A stretch of DNA of 50,600 bases from an uncultured Steroidobacter sp. (GCA_946478975.1 CAMLEO010000012.1:1-50600); one strand, 5' to 3'. Shown: positions 1 to 8,761, counted from the stretch's first letter. A program made the numbers and translations. Notes: generated by a model from the letters alone, not told the origin.

Positions 1-1
1 C

Positions 2-400
2 GAGCGGGCCGCGCAACTCATGCCGGAGCACATTGGCACGTGGCACGTGCTCGCCTGGACAGCACTGCTACAGGGAGACTTGTCCGGCGCCGCGCGTGCT
101 TTCGACAAAGCGATGGCGCTGGATCGTAACTTCGGCGAGAGCCACGGCGGAGTGGCAGTGATCGCAGCGATCGAAGGCCGCATCGAGGAGGCGCACAACA
201 GTATCAAACGCGCGCTGCGGCTGGACCCGAATTCGCTGTCGGCGCGCTATGCGAAGATCGTGCTGCTCGATCGCGAGGGCAATCGCAAAGAGGCGCAAGC
301 CGTGCTCACCACGGTGCTGGCGCAGCCGATCGACGGCGAGCTGACGTATCGGGATCTGCTGGCGCGACAGATTCAACGTCTCGGTACGCGCATGCACTGA
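2..400 (+). CDS. TPR-repeat protein, C-terminal part (truncated by window edge)
   Basis: The reading frame is already open at the left edge (Glu-Arg-Ala-Ala-Gln-Leu before the first internal Met at 20), so the start lies outside the window. The visible residues form consecutive tetratricopeptide-type helix pairs: the spacing and residues of 'GDLSGAARAFDKAMALDRN' and 'GRIEEAHNSIKRALRLDPNS' match the TPR consensus (A at position 8, A at 20, P at 32). TPR proteins are interaction scaffolds; no catalytic motif is visible. A response regulator follows about 130 bases downstream, then another TPR protein and a kinase on the same strand, so it probably belongs to the same signalling operon. Its partner cannot be told from this fragment. 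Confidence 0.75.
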   Translation, partial: ERAAQLMPEHIGTWHVLAWTALLQGDLSGAARAFDKAMALDRNFGESHGGVAVIAAIEGRIEEAHNSIKRALRLDPNSLSARYAKIVLLDREGNRKEAQAVLTTVLAQPIDGELTYRDLLARQIQRLGTRMH

Positions 401-528
401 CTGATGACTTGGCAGAGCAGCTGCGCGCGGCCAAGGACAATTAAAAGTGGCAGTCGCGGCGTGCGGATTCCGATTTGCTTCGGCAAGAGCAGTCATTCCT
501 TGAGGACACAGGGGTGTTGGCGAGGTCG

Positions 529-1131
529 ATGGTCGTGCTGATTGCCGATGAGCACACGCTGGTTCGCGAAGGCATGAAGATGCTGGTGAGCGGCGTGCTG
601 CCGACGGCGGCGTTCGTGGAGGCGAGCGATGCGGACTCGCTGCTGCGTGCAGCGGCCCATCCGGCGGTGTGCATGGCCGTCATCGATCTGCACTTGCCCG
701 GCATGCAGGGCGGGGTGCGTTTGCTGGAGCTGGCCCAGCGCTTCGCGCGGCTGCCGTTGATCGTGATATCTGCGCTCACGTCGGTGGACGTAGCGCGCCG
801 GATAACAAACATTCATACGGTGCATGCGTTCGTGCCGAAGAGCAGCGACACCCAGACCATTCATCGGGCCATCGAAGCGACCCTGCAGGGGCGCAAGTGG
901 CTGCCGCCGTTGCCGAAGGCCATGAGTGCCGGCGCTGTGACATTGACGCCGCGTCAGCAGGAAATCTGCGCGCTGCTGCGCCAGGGGCTGAGCAACAAGA
1001 TGATCGCCAGCGAGCTCGGCATCAGCACCGGCACGGTCAAGAATCACATCACCGAGATATTCCGGATTTTCAACACCACCAACCGCACGCAGGTCGCCCA
1101 GCTCGATCTGCGCCAGGATCGAAGCGCATGA
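529..1131 (+). CDS. NarL/LuxR-family response regulator
   Basis: A two-domain response regulator of 200 residues. The receiver domain shows the acidic pair (Asp7-Glu8), the phospho-acceptor Asp53 in 'VIDLHLPG', Ser81 in the switch position and Lys104 in 'FVPKSS'. The C-terminal domain (about 140-195) is a LuxR-type helix-turn-helix: 'LTPRQQEICALLRQGLSNK' followed by 'IASELGISTGTVKNHI'. It therefore most likely binds DNA when phosphorylated. No histidine kinase lies in the window, so the phosphodonor is unknown. ATG 529 has only a close GAGG; a GTG at 514 in the same frame has a better-spaced GAGGA and would add five residues. Its stop overlaps the start of the next TPR gene (ATGA), indicating translational coupling. 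Confidence 0.85.
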   Translation: MVVLIADEHTLVREGMKMLVSGVLPTAAFVEASDADSLLRAAAHPAVCMAVIDLHLPGMQGGVRLLELAQRFARLPLIVISALTSVDVARRITNIHTVHAFVPKSSDTQTIHRAIEATLQGRKWLPPLPKAMSAGAVTLTPRQQEICALLRQGLSNKMIASELGISTGTVKNHITEIFRIFNTTNRTQVAQLDLRQDRSA

Positions 1132-1670
1132 CCGACCTGCTCGACGCCGATGAGTACCTGCACCTGGCGATTCATGCCATCTCGGCGGGGGAGATGCACG
1201 CCAGCTTGAGCTACCTGCACCAGGCATTGCGGCTCGAACCAAAAAATGCGCGCGCCACACATCTGCTCGCTGCTCAACATCTGCAGCTCGGTCTCGTCAA
1301 CCGTGGGCTGGCTGGGCTGCGAGCGGCCCTGGCGTTGGATCCTGGTCTGGAAGTCGCACGTTTTCAGCTGGCATTGTTACTGAGTGGAATGAATCATCGC
1401 GACCAGGCTGAGAAAGAGCTGACTGCACTGGTGACGAGTAAAGACGCGGCACTGGCCTCTTTTTCCCAAGGGATGCTGGCGGTGGCGCGGGGCGATCGGG
1501 AAACGGGCCACAAGAAGATGGCGGCAGGATTGCAGAACAGTCAGTCGCATCCGTCCCTGGCTGCACTGATGCAACGAATCCTGCAGTCGATGAGCTCAGA
1601 CGACGCCAGGCCCGCCGAGCCGACTGAAAACGTGCTCGCACTCGGCGCATACCGGAACTCGAATTGTTAG
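1128..1670 (+). CDS. TPR-repeat protein, coupled to the response regulator
   Basis: A 180-residue protein built of TPR-like helix pairs: 'GEMHASLSYLHQALRLEPKN', then 'GLVNRGLAGLRAALALDPG' and 'GMNHRDQAEKELTALVTS'. The last 40 residues are low-complexity. There is no signal peptide or membrane segment, so it should be cytosolic. The ATG at 1128 shares ATGA with the response-regulator stop, and the kinase gene starts 34 bases after its own stop; the three are likely one transcript. I infer a scaffold or adaptor between regulator and kinase from gene order only. The same frame is open further upstream, but that stretch is antiparallel to regulator codons and has no plausible protein character. 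Confidence 0.8.
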   Translation: MTDLLDADEYLHLAIHAISAGEMHASLSYLHQALRLEPKNARATHLLAAQHLQLGLVNRGLAGLRAALALDPGLEVARFQLALLLSGMNHRDQAEKELTALVTSKDAALASFSQGMLAVARGDRETGHKKMAAGLQNSQSHPSLAALMQRILQSMSSDDARPAEPTENVLALGAYRNSNC

Positions 1671-1704
1671 ACTGGCCGCTTCATCCAGAAGGAACGAACC
1701 CCTC

Positions 1705-4371
1705 ATGAGCTCGGCTGTGCTCGACGCGGCGATGTGGCAGCTGGTCGATTCATATCTCGACCAGGCTTTCGATCTCGAAGCATCGGAGCGCGAGCAGTGG
1801 CTGGCCGAGCTGACCGTCACACAGCCGGTGATTGCCGGCGCCGTGCGCGAGCTGCTGGCGGAACATGCCGAGCTGCAGGCCGAGGGATTCCTGAATGAGC
1901 CGGCGGTGCCGGCCACGGAGCTCGCGGCGGCCGCAAATGTTTCCATGGCCGGTCGCGTCATCGGCGCTTACACCATCGAAAGTCTGATCGGCCGCGGCGG
2001 CATGGGTGAAGTCTGGCTGGCCTCACGCAGCGACGGCCGCTTCGAAGGGCGCTATGCCATCAAGTTTCTGGACAGCATGGTGGCGCAGCCCAAGCTGCTC
2101 GAACGATTTCGCCGCGAGGGCAGGGTGCTCGGCAAGCTCGCACATCCCAACATCGCGCGCCTGCTGGACGCAGGCACCACCGACGACGGTAAACAATTTC
2201 TGGTGCTCGAATATGTCGACGGCCAGCGCATCGACACCTTTTGCAGCTCCAAGCGTTACGAGATCGACGCGCGCGTCCGCTTGTTCCTGGCGGTGATATC
2301 GGCGGTGGCGCACGCTCACAGCCAGCTGGTCGTCCATCGCGATCTCAAGCCATCGAACGTGTTCGTGACCGAGGATGGCACCGTCAAGCTGCTGGATTTC
2401 GGAATCGCAAAGCTGCTGGGGGTCGACCAGGCTGGCGAGGAATCCGCGACGCGCGTCGAAGAAGCAGTGCTCACACCCGAGTACGCCGCACCCGAGCAGT
2501 TGCTCGGTGAGCTGCCGACGACCGCGACCGACGTGTATCAGCTGGGAATGTTGTTATATGTGCTGCTGACCGGCGCACATCCCTTTCCTCGCGGCAGCAG
2601 TCGTGTCGAGCGCATCAAGATCGCGTTGGACGGTCGCATTCCACGTGCTTCGCAATTCGCGAGCGGCAAGCTGCGAAAACAGCTGCGCGGCGATCTGGAC
2701 GCGATCCTGGCCACGGCGCTGCAAACAGATCCGAAACTGCGTTACGCGACGGCGGCAGCATTGCGAGAGGATCTGGTGCGCTATCTGAATCGCGAATCGG
2801 TTCGGGCGCGGCAGGGCTCGATGTTTTATCACGCTGCCCGCTTCGTGGCCCGACACCGAGTGGTCGTGTTTGGATCGGCGATTGCGGTTGCTTCCTTGTG
2901 CGTGACCTTGTTGTTTGCATTGGAGCAGGCTCGGGTCGCAGCCACGGAACGAGATCGCGCGCTGAGCCTCGCGACGCGTAACACCGCTGTGACAGATTTT
3001 CTCGGCATGCTGATTACCGAAGCGGCCGAAGCCGACAAGCCGGTGACGGTGCTCGATATGCTCGAACGTAGCGAGCGCCTGGCAATGAACGACACCAACG
3101 ATACGCCAGAGAATCGCGCGGCGGTGCTGGCGATGATCGCCTCGCGCTATGGCGCATTGGGCGAAGACGACAAAGCGGCTCGTTTGCAGGAGCGAGCGCT
3201 GACGCTGTTGGAAGGAACTCACGATGCGGCGTTACGTGCGCAGGTGAGTTGCGATCGCGCCGAAATCATTGCCGATCTCGGCCAGCTGGAGCAGGCCGAC
3301 CGCATCATTGCCGAGGAACTGCCGAAGCTCGACGACGAACCGGAAACGGCTGCCGGTTGTTTGCTGAGCGGCTCGACCGTCGCTGGCACTCAGCACGATC
3401 CCGAGGCGACGCTGCGCTACGCGGAGCAGGGGCTGGCACGCATTCGCAGCGCCAAGCGCTGGAACCGCGTTGACGAGGCGCTGCTGCTTTCGATGGTGGC
3501 GTATGGACATCACTTGTACGGCAGCAATCAGGAAGCCGAACGTTACTTCGAGCAATCGATTGCAACGTTTGCTCAGCTGGGGCGCGAGGGCGCGCCGGAG
3601 GCGCTCTCGGTCAGAAACAACTGGGCCGTTTCGGTGGACGAGGCGGGCGTGCCGCAGCGTGCGCTGGAACTTTATGAAACCATCCTGCGATTGTTTGCTG
3701 AGCGCAATCCAGGCGGCGAGGTCCCCGCATACGTGCTGGGAAATCGCGGCGGGGCATTCGAATCGCTTGGGTTGTACGAACAGGCGCTGGCTGCGACCAA
3801 CGATGAGCTGAGGATTGCACGTGCCGCCGGCAGCGTGATGGGAGAAGCGCACGCCTTGAAGGGGCTTGCGTCCATCTATCAGCATCAAGGCAAGTCGGAC
3901 CTCGCGCAGCGCTATCTCGATGAGTTCGCGGGGCTATTGAAGCAGATGCCGGCCAACAGTCCACCCTGGACCAGTCACATGATCCTTCAGGCACGCATCG
4001 ATATCGATCACGGCCGGCTGGATGAAGCGCGCAGTCGCTTTACGCAAGCCTTGGATCGTGAGATCGGCAGCGCCGCCACGATCACGACGCGGCTCGGGCG
4101 TGCGGAAGCCGAGATGCGCGCAGGCGATGACGATGCGGCGGTGGACGATGCCCGCGTTGCGCTGGAGATCGCCAAGTCATTGCAGGGAGATCTGCCGTAC
4201 GCGGACCAGACCGGGCACGCGTCCCTGATTCTGGGACGTGCGCTGAAAAAGAAGGGACGCATCCGCGAAGCGCACGATGCGTTCGAAGTTGCGGTCGCGA
4301 ACTTGTCGCACACGGTAGATGCCTCGCATCCCGCCGCCGTGCAGGCCCGTCAGCTGCTGGCCGAAACTTAG
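1705..4371 (+). CDS. Membrane Ser/Thr protein kinase with C-terminal TPR domain
   Basis: An 888-residue Hanks-type kinase. Residues 1-70 form the helical leader common in kinases of this architecture ('EREQWLAEL...VRELLAEH'). The kinase domain spans about 90-370: Gly-rich loop 'IGRGGMGEVW' (95-104), ATP-binding Lys120, catalytic loop 'HRDLKPSN' with Asp213, DFG at 231-233 and an APEQ activation-segment end. One transmembrane helix at about 388-408 ('VVFGSAIAVASLCVTLLFAL') is followed by roughly 470 residues of TPR-like repeats, presumably periplasmic and sensory. All catalytic residues are present, so it should be active. Its 3' end overlaps by 4 bases the convergent ECF sigma gene; kinases of this type are linked to ECF43 sigma factors in Vibrio and Xanthomonas, so that sigma factor is the best candidate substrate. 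Confidence 0.92.
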   Translation: MSSAVLDAAMWQLVDSYLDQAFDLEASEREQWLAELTVTQPVIAGAVRELLAEHAELQAEGFLNEPAVPATELAAAANVSMAGRVIGAYTIESLIGRGGMGEVWLASRSDGRFEGRYAIKFLDSMVAQPKLLERFRREGRVLGKLAHPNIARLLDAGTTDDGKQFLVLEYVDGQRIDTFCSSKRYEIDARVRLFLAVISAVAHAHSQLVVHRDLKPSNVFVTEDGTVKLLDFGIAKLLGVDQAGEESATRVEEAVLTPEYAAPEQLLGELPTTATDVYQLGMLLYVLLTGAHPFPRGSSRVERIKIALDGRIPRASQFASGKLRKQLRGDLDAILATALQTDPKLRYATAAALREDLVRYLNRESVRARQGSMFYHAARFVARHRVVVFGSAIAVASLCVTLLFALEQARVAATERDRALSLATRNTAVTDFLGMLITEAAEADKPVTVLDMLERSERLAMNDTNDTPENRAAVLAMIASRYGALGEDDKAARLQERALTLLEGTHDAALRAQVSCDRAEIIADLGQLEQADRIIAEELPKLDDEPETAAGCLLSGSTVAGTQHDPEATLRYAEQGLARIRSAKRWNRVDEALLLSMVAYGHHLYGSNQEAERYFEQSIATFAQLGREGAPEALSVRNNWAVSVDEAGVPQRALELYETILRLFAERNPGGEVPAYVLGNRGGAFESLGLYEQALAATNDELRIARAAGSVMGEAHALKGLASIYQHQGKSDLAQRYLDEFAGLLKQMPANSPPWTSHMILQARIDIDHGRLDEARSRFTQALDREIGSAATITTRLGRAEAEMRAGDDDAAVDDARVALEIAKSLQGDLPYADQTGHASLILGRALKKKGRIREAHDAFEVAVANLSHTVDASHPAAVQARQLLAET

Positions 4372-4940
4372 TCCGCTTCGGGACGCGCCAGCACGCGATG
4401 AAGGAACACGCGTGCCTTTTCCCAATTGCGCTGAACGGTACGTTCCGATGTGCCCCACATCGCAGCGATATCGGCGCAGGAGAAACCGCTGAAATATTTT
4501 AAATCCACCAGCTCTGCGAGCCGCGGCTGAACCGTGGCGAGCTGTTCGATCGCATCGCTGAGCCGCTGCAGCTCCTCTGAGTCCGCGCATTCCTCGGGAA
4601 TGTTGGTGGGCACGGAGGTGATTTCAAAACCCGCGCCGCGCTTCAATGCCTGCCGGCTGCGTGCGTAATCGATGATGAGGCCGCGCATGGCACGCGACGC
4701 ATACGCCAGGAAATGGCCGCGGTCGGGAAAATGCAGGCGCTGCCGCTCGCTGATGTTCAGATAAGCTTCGTGCAGCAGCGTGGTGGCGCCCAGCGTCAAC
4801 GCTGAACCGTTACGGCGCAGTTCATTCTGCGCCAGCCGCCGCAGGTCGCTGTACAACGATGCAAATAGTTGCTGCCGGGCCTGCGGATCGGTCATTTCGG
4901 TCGGCTCGGGCAGGGACTCGAGCGGCTGATGTTTCAACAT
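4368..4940 (-). CDS. ECF sigma factor, ECF43-like, probable kinase target
   Basis: A 190-residue sigma-70-family protein with regions 2 and 4 only. Region 4 has the helix-turn-helix 'FSCADIAAMWGTSERTVQRNW' near the C-terminus. In region 2.2, where ordinary ECF factors read D-A-E-D-L-V-Q-D-x-F-L, this protein reads G-A-T-T-L-L-H-E-A-Y-L (residues 51-61), putting Thr53-Thr54 in place of the acidic pair. Known from the ECF43 member EcfP of Vibrio: phosphorylation of a threonine in this region by the linked kinase PknT restores the negative charge needed to bind core polymerase. The neighbouring TPR kinase makes the same mechanism likely here. There is no anti-sigma gene alongside. ATG 4940 has GGAG five bases upstream. 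Confidence 0.85.
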   Translation of the reverse strand: MLKHQPLESLPEPTEMTDPQARQQLFASLYSDLRRLAQNELRRNGSALTLGATTLLHEAYLNISERQRLHFPDRGHFLAYASRAMRGLIIDYARSRQALKRGAGFEITSVPTNIPEECADSEELQRLSDAIEQLATVQPRLAELVDLKYFSGFSCADIAAMWGTSERTVQRNWEKARVFLHRVLARPEAD

Positions 4941-4980
4941 GCAGTCTCCGCTGCGGAAACGGTGGCAGCGGCAAACTTTA

Positions 4981-5565
4981 TCACGAACCGTTCAGAGCCT
5001 GCCGGTCGCACGACACCTGGGTGTTCCAGTCGGCAAAGTTGCCGTCCGGGTTGTTTTCCCAGGCCCACACGTGCAGCTCATAAAACGCCGGCAGGCCATA
5101 ACGGTTGGGCGCGCCGACGTAATTCATCAGGTGCCCTTCGACCGAAGGCGCGCTGCCATCGGGATGCAGGCGTGCCCAATCCTCGGCGACCACGATGAAC
5201 TCCACTGCAACCAGCCGGAATGCGCCGCCGGGCAGCGGTTCGTAGATCAGCGCTTCGGGCTCATCCGAATTCAACACGCCATCGCGCAGCCGCGACGGCT
5301 GTATGAAATGAACGCCCATCGCGCCGGAATTCGGTCCGCTCACGCAAGGCGTGCCGGGCACCCAGCCCGAGGATGTGGCCGCGTTGATGTCTTTGAATCG
5401 TGCCGTGGCTCTGCGCACTTTTTCCACCAGCGGCGCGGGGCTTCTCTTCCATGACGATACGGCGCTGAGGGTGTCCGCCGCCTGCGCGCCGGATTCGGCT
5501 GCAAGCATCAGTGCCAGCGGCAACAGTGAGCGTAGTAGCAGGGCTTTGGTCGAGGAGTGGCGCAT
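4981..5565 (-). CDS. Secreted protein of unknown function
   Basis: A 194-residue protein with a clear Sec signal peptide: basic start 'MRHSSTKALLLRS', a hydrophobic stretch and an 'SGAQA-AD' cleavage site near residue 29. The mature part is compact and aromatic-rich; 'SGWVPGTPCVSGPNSGAMG' and 'LHVWAWENNPDGNFADWN' look like conserved blocks. Two cysteines could form a periplasmic disulfide. I do not recognise an enzymatic motif. The frame extends 13 codons further upstream, but the ATG at 5565 starts directly at the signal peptide. It lies 40 bases before the ECF sigma gene and 90 bases after the ATPase gene on the same strand, so joint transcription is possible. Periplasmic or surface location is inferred from the signal peptide. 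Confidence 0.7.
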   Translation of the reverse strand: MRHSSTKALLLRSLLPLALMLAAESGAQAADTLSAVSSWKRSPAPLVEKVRRATARFKDINAATSSGWVPGTPCVSGPNSGAMGVHFIQPSRLRDGVLNSDEPEALIYEPLPGGAFRLVAVEFIVVAEDWARLHPDGSAPSVEGHLMNYVGAPNRYGLPAFYELHVWAWENNPDGNFADWNTQVSCDRQALNGS

Positions 5566-5655
5566 CGTCGTTGGATCTCCGATTGGGGGTGGTGCAAACA
5601 ACATCGGAAAGTCGTCCGGAAAACCGCCAACGGACGTGCAACTCGATCCTGCGCG

Positions 5656-7479
5656 TCAGTCCAGCCGGCAGCGGTACGCTTCGAGCAACGAAATCTCGCC
5701 CGTTCTCGCCAGTGCCAGGGCCTGTTGTACGAGGGGAGTCATGCCTTCGCGCGTGGCGATCGCCTGCAACTCGTCATCGCCGCTGCCCGCACGCACGGCG
5801 GCTCGCAGCGCCGGTGTCATTTCCAGGATTTCGCAGACCGCCACGCGTCCGTGATAGCCGAGGCCGCCGCACTTGTCACAACCGGCACCCTTCATGAATG
5901 TTTCTTCAGCGCTTGCGCCCAACGCGGTTCTGATGTCGTCGGCGACTGCTTCAGGTTCGCGGCAGTGTTTGCAATTCCGGCGAGCCAGTCGCTGCGCGAC
6001 TGCTCCGCCGAGCGTCGAGCTCACCAGGTAGGGTTCGATGCCCATTTCCAGCAGGCGCGTGATGGTCTGGACGGCGCCATTGGTGTGTAACGTCGAGAGC
6101 ACCAGGTGTCCGGTCAATGCGCTTTCGACAGCGATGCTGGCGGTCTCGCGGTCTCGAATCTCGCCAATGAGAACGATGTCCGGATCGTGCCGCAGGAGGT
6201 GGCGCAGGGCGGTGGAGAATCCATAGTCGATCGCCGGGTGCGCTTGTGTCTGCACGATGCCGTCCAGCCGGTATTCGACCGGATCCTCGACCGTCACGAT
6301 GTGATATTCGCCGGTGTTCAATTCTTGAAGCGCGGCATAGAGCGTGGTCGTCTTGCCGGAGCCGGTGGGGCCGGTGACCAGCACGATGCCTTGATTGCGA
6401 TCGATCAGGCGGCGAAAGCGCTGCTCGTCCGCCGGCGCGAAGCCGATGTCTGCTATGCGCCGCAGGCTCGGCCCGGGATCGAGCACTCTGATCACGCAGT
6501 TCTCGCCTCGCACCGTCGGAATGATGGAGACGCGCAGATCCACGTCGTGCTCTGCGAGCGAGAGATGAATTGCGCCATCCTGCGGCAGCCGGTGTTCCGC
6601 AAGGTCCATGGCGCCGAGCACCTTCAGTCGCGCAATGATTCCGGGCAGCAGCGAGCTGCTGAAGCTGCGGATGTGAAGCATCGAGCCGTCGATTCGGTAG
6701 AGCACGTCGACGTGCTGATCGCGAGGACGAATGTGAATATCGGACGCGCGCCGGTGAACTGCATCGTGCAGCATGTTGGCGACCAAGCGAACGATGGGTC
6801 GTTCGTGGGCCAGCTTCTCGGCAGCCTCCGGTGCAACAAGCGTTGCGTTGGGCGAGGTCAGTCGTTGGACCTCGCCGTTCAGCTCGGCATCGTCGAACGG
6901 CGGATAGTGAGTCGCGATCGCGGCCTGCAGATCGCCGGGGCTCGCTAGAACGGGCTCGACGGTGGAGCGCGTGAGCACGCTCAGCGCGCCGAGAATATTG
7001 GAGTTGGTCGGATCGCTCATCGCAACCACCAGGCGGTGCTGGTGGCGCATGAGCGGCAGCACACGATAGTTGCGCGCCACATCCTGGGGGATTGGGGCGA
7101 GCGCTTCGGGATCGACGTCGAAGCTGCTGAGACGCACATAAGGAAGGCCCAGCTTCAGGCCCAGCGCGCGGTAGAGATCGTCTTCGTTGATGCGGCCCTC
7201 GGTCAGCAGGATCTCGCCCAGTCTCGTGTCCGGCTGCAGCTTTTGTTCGTCCAGCGCTCGCTGCAGATCGTGCTCAGTGATATTGCCCACCAGCGACAGC
7301 AGCGCTCCCATCGGTTCGCGATGAGAGCTGCTCGGCACCAGCAGTGCGGCCCGCAGCCCGCTGCGAGAGTGGATCGGCTTCGGCAAGGGCTCGTCGATGG
7401 CGCGATCGGCACCAGCGAGCATGGGCGCGACGATGGTCATGAGTGCTGAAGAGGTGGGTGCTGGCCGCAGCGGACGCAC
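5656..7479 (-). CDS. PilB/GspE-family secretion ATPase, orphan
   Basis: A hexameric-type assembly ATPase of about 607 residues. The N-terminal domain (about 60-195) is the MshE-N/T2SSE-N type that binds nucleotide second messengers in some relatives; 'GEILLTEGRINEDDLYRAL' is its signature. The core has Walker A 'GPTGSGKTT' (370-378), the Asp box around 'TVEDPVEY', Walker B 'IVLIGEIRD' (435-443) and the His box 'TGHLVLSTLHTN'. Two CxxC pairs (503/506 and 534/537) form the zinc site of PilB/GspE/MshE proteins. It should power assembly of a type IV pilus or type II secretion pseudopilus. No other assembly gene (pilC, pilQ, gsp) is next to it; the minor pilins lie 13 kb away. The start is unsure: GTG 7479 or ATG 7440, neither with a strong ribosome site. 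Confidence 0.9.
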   Translation of the reverse strand: MRPLRPAPTSSALMTIVAPMLAGADRAIDEPLPKPIHSRSGLRAALLVPSSSHREPMGALLSLVGNITEHDLQRALDEQKLQPDTRLGEILLTEGRINEDDLYRALGLKLGLPYVRLSSFDVDPEALAPIPQDVARNYRVLPLMRHQHRLVVAMSDPTNSNILGALSVLTRSTVEPVLASPGDLQAAIATHYPPFDDAELNGEVQRLTSPNATLVAPEAAEKLAHERPIVRLVANMLHDAVHRRASDIHIRPRDQHVDVLYRIDGSMLHIRSFSSSLLPGIIARLKVLGAMDLAEHRLPQDGAIHLSLAEHDVDLRVSIIPTVRGENCVIRVLDPGPSLRRIADIGFAPADEQRFRRLIDRNQGIVLVTGPTGSGKTTTLYAALQELNTGEYHIVTVEDPVEYRLDGIVQTQAHPAIDYGFSTALRHLLRHDPDIVLIGEIRDRETASIAVESALTGHLVLSTLHTNGAVQTITRLLEMGIEPYLVSSTLGGAVAQRLARRNCKHCREPEAVADDIRTALGASAEETFMKGAGCDKCGGLGYHGRVAVCEILEMTPALRAAVRAGSGDDELQAIATREGMTPLVQQALALARTGEISLLEAYRCRLD

Positions 7480-7518
7480 TCGATGTGGTCCGCTTTGCGA
7501 CTCGGGCGGGTTGGCAGA

Positions 7519-8508
7519 TCAGGCGTCCGAAATGGTCAGGTACACCAGCGTCTGGTTCAGCAGCTGATAGGCAATCTCGCCGAACGTGATCGGTCCGGTG
7601 ACAGTGCCGGTGCGGCGGCCTTCCAGCCCTGCATAGAGATAATTCAGGATGCAGTTGCAGGTGAAGAACATCGAGTCCTGCTGTTTGTCACTCAGCTCGC
7701 GCGCGAAGTTTTCCAGGTACGTGCCGTGCTGCTGCGCCTGGCGATACTTTGCGCCACGAAACACCGGGGCATAGAACTTCACCGCCCGTGTCGCCGGGTC
7801 CACCGACTGGAAGCTGGTGTTGATCAGCGCGCCGGCATAGTCCGCAACCAGCGGCAATTTCAGATCCAGGCGGCTGCGCTCGATGTAGTCGGCGAGCGGG
7901 CCGGGCTTGCCGTTGATCAACGCATCCTTGGCCTCGAAACCGTCTTCGAGAAACTCGATGACGTCGCCGGTGCCCTGCTGGAAGATGTTCAGGATGTCGA
8001 GCTGGGCGACCTTGTTCGACGGCAGATCGACGTGCATGACGACTGCGCCGTCGCGATGCTGCCGGCCGGTGGTGCCGTCGAAGATCGACGGGCTGCGCCT
8101 GCCGACCTGGTCCAGCGGCACCCCGGTGATCCAGCCGATCAGTGGCTGCGCGGCAAAGTCTTTGTAGCCCGGCGCATTCAGTGCGAACGAAGAGTGCGTG
8201 TCGCTGAAGCCGGGAATCAGAATGACGCTGAAGCCGTGACGGCTCATGTCCCGGTAAACATTCGACACCGTGTGCCGGTCGTAGTAGCTGATGCGGATCG
8301 TCTCGCAGTAGGCGGGCAGCTCCGTGACGTAGATCTTCTCGGAGGTCTGCACGCCGCCGGTCTCGGCCATGAAGTATGGAATGCTGCCGCCGATCCATTG
8401 GCCTCGCGGCAGCGATTCGAGCAGCGGCGCTTCGCCGGCCAGGAGCAGACGTTGGCCGGCGCGGATCATGTCTGCAACCTGGCTCGAGCTGTAAAGAACG
8501 GGTTTCAT
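7519..8508 (-). CDS. Conserved protein, DUF6976/FIST-like
   Basis: A 329-residue cytosolic protein without signal peptide or membrane helix. I believe it belongs to the family annotated DUF6976. The C-terminal third ('SMFFTCNCILNYLYAG' ... 'GPITFGEIAYQLLNQTLVYL') resembles the end of FIST-C sensory domains, where a Cys-containing strand is followed by a G-x-x-x-x-GEI motif. FIST proteins are thought to bind small ligands, possibly amino acids; extending that to this protein is inference. It starts at ATG 8508 with AGGA eight bases upstream, 22 bases after the small gene 8531-8761 and 39 bases before the ATPase. Such an arrangement suggests a regulatory role connected to that ATPase or its pilus, which the sequence cannot prove. 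Confidence 0.6.
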   Translation of the reverse strand: MKPVLYSSSQVADMIRAGQRLLLAGEAPLLESLPRGQWIGGSIPYFMAETGGVQTSEKIYVTELPAYCETIRISYYDRHTVSNVYRDMSRHGFSVILIPGFSDTHSSFALNAPGYKDFAAQPLIGWITGVPLDQVGRRSPSIFDGTTGRQHRDGAVVMHVDLPSNKVAQLDILNIFQQGTGDVIEFLEDGFEAKDALINGKPGPLADYIERSRLDLKLPLVADYAGALINTSFQSVDPATRAVKFYAPVFRGAKYRQAQQHGTYLENFARELSDKQQDSMFFTCNCILNYLYAGLEGRRTGTVTGPITFGEIAYQLLNQTLVYLTISDA

Positions 8509-8530
8509 CGGCGTGGTCCTATGTCGTGGA

Positions 8531-8761
8531 TTACTTGAAATTGGCCAGGTCGCGCTGCACGGAGTGCAGCTTCTCGTTGCGCAGGAACACCTCGCGCAGC
8601 TCTTTCACCAGCCGTTCGAGCTGGGGCGCGGAGGAGTCGCGGGCCAGCTGCAGCTTGGCGGTGCCCAGAAAAATTTTGATCGGCAGACTCTCCAGCTGCC
8701 AGGTGACTTTGCCCTGCAGGAGCTGCGCCCAAGCGGGATTCGAGGCCGGAGGAACACTCAT
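8531..8761 (-). CDS. Small conserved-looking protein, unknown function
   Basis: A 76-residue protein beginning 'MSVPPASNPAWAQLLQGKV'. The middle is hydrophobic-amphipathic and the C-terminal 30 residues ('APQLERLVKELREVFLRNEK') look like a charged helix able to form a coiled coil. ATG 8761 has GGAG six bases upstream, better than the upstream in-frame ATG at 8785. It is the first gene of a same-strand run (8761 down to 4981) and lies 22 bases before the FIST-like gene, with which it is probably co-translated. No family is recognised; it may be a partner of the FIST-like protein. Confidence 0.6.
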   Translation of the reverse strand: MSVPPASNPAWAQLLQGKVTWQLESLPIKIFLGTAKLQLARDSSAPQLERLVKELREVFLRNEKLHSVQRDLANFK

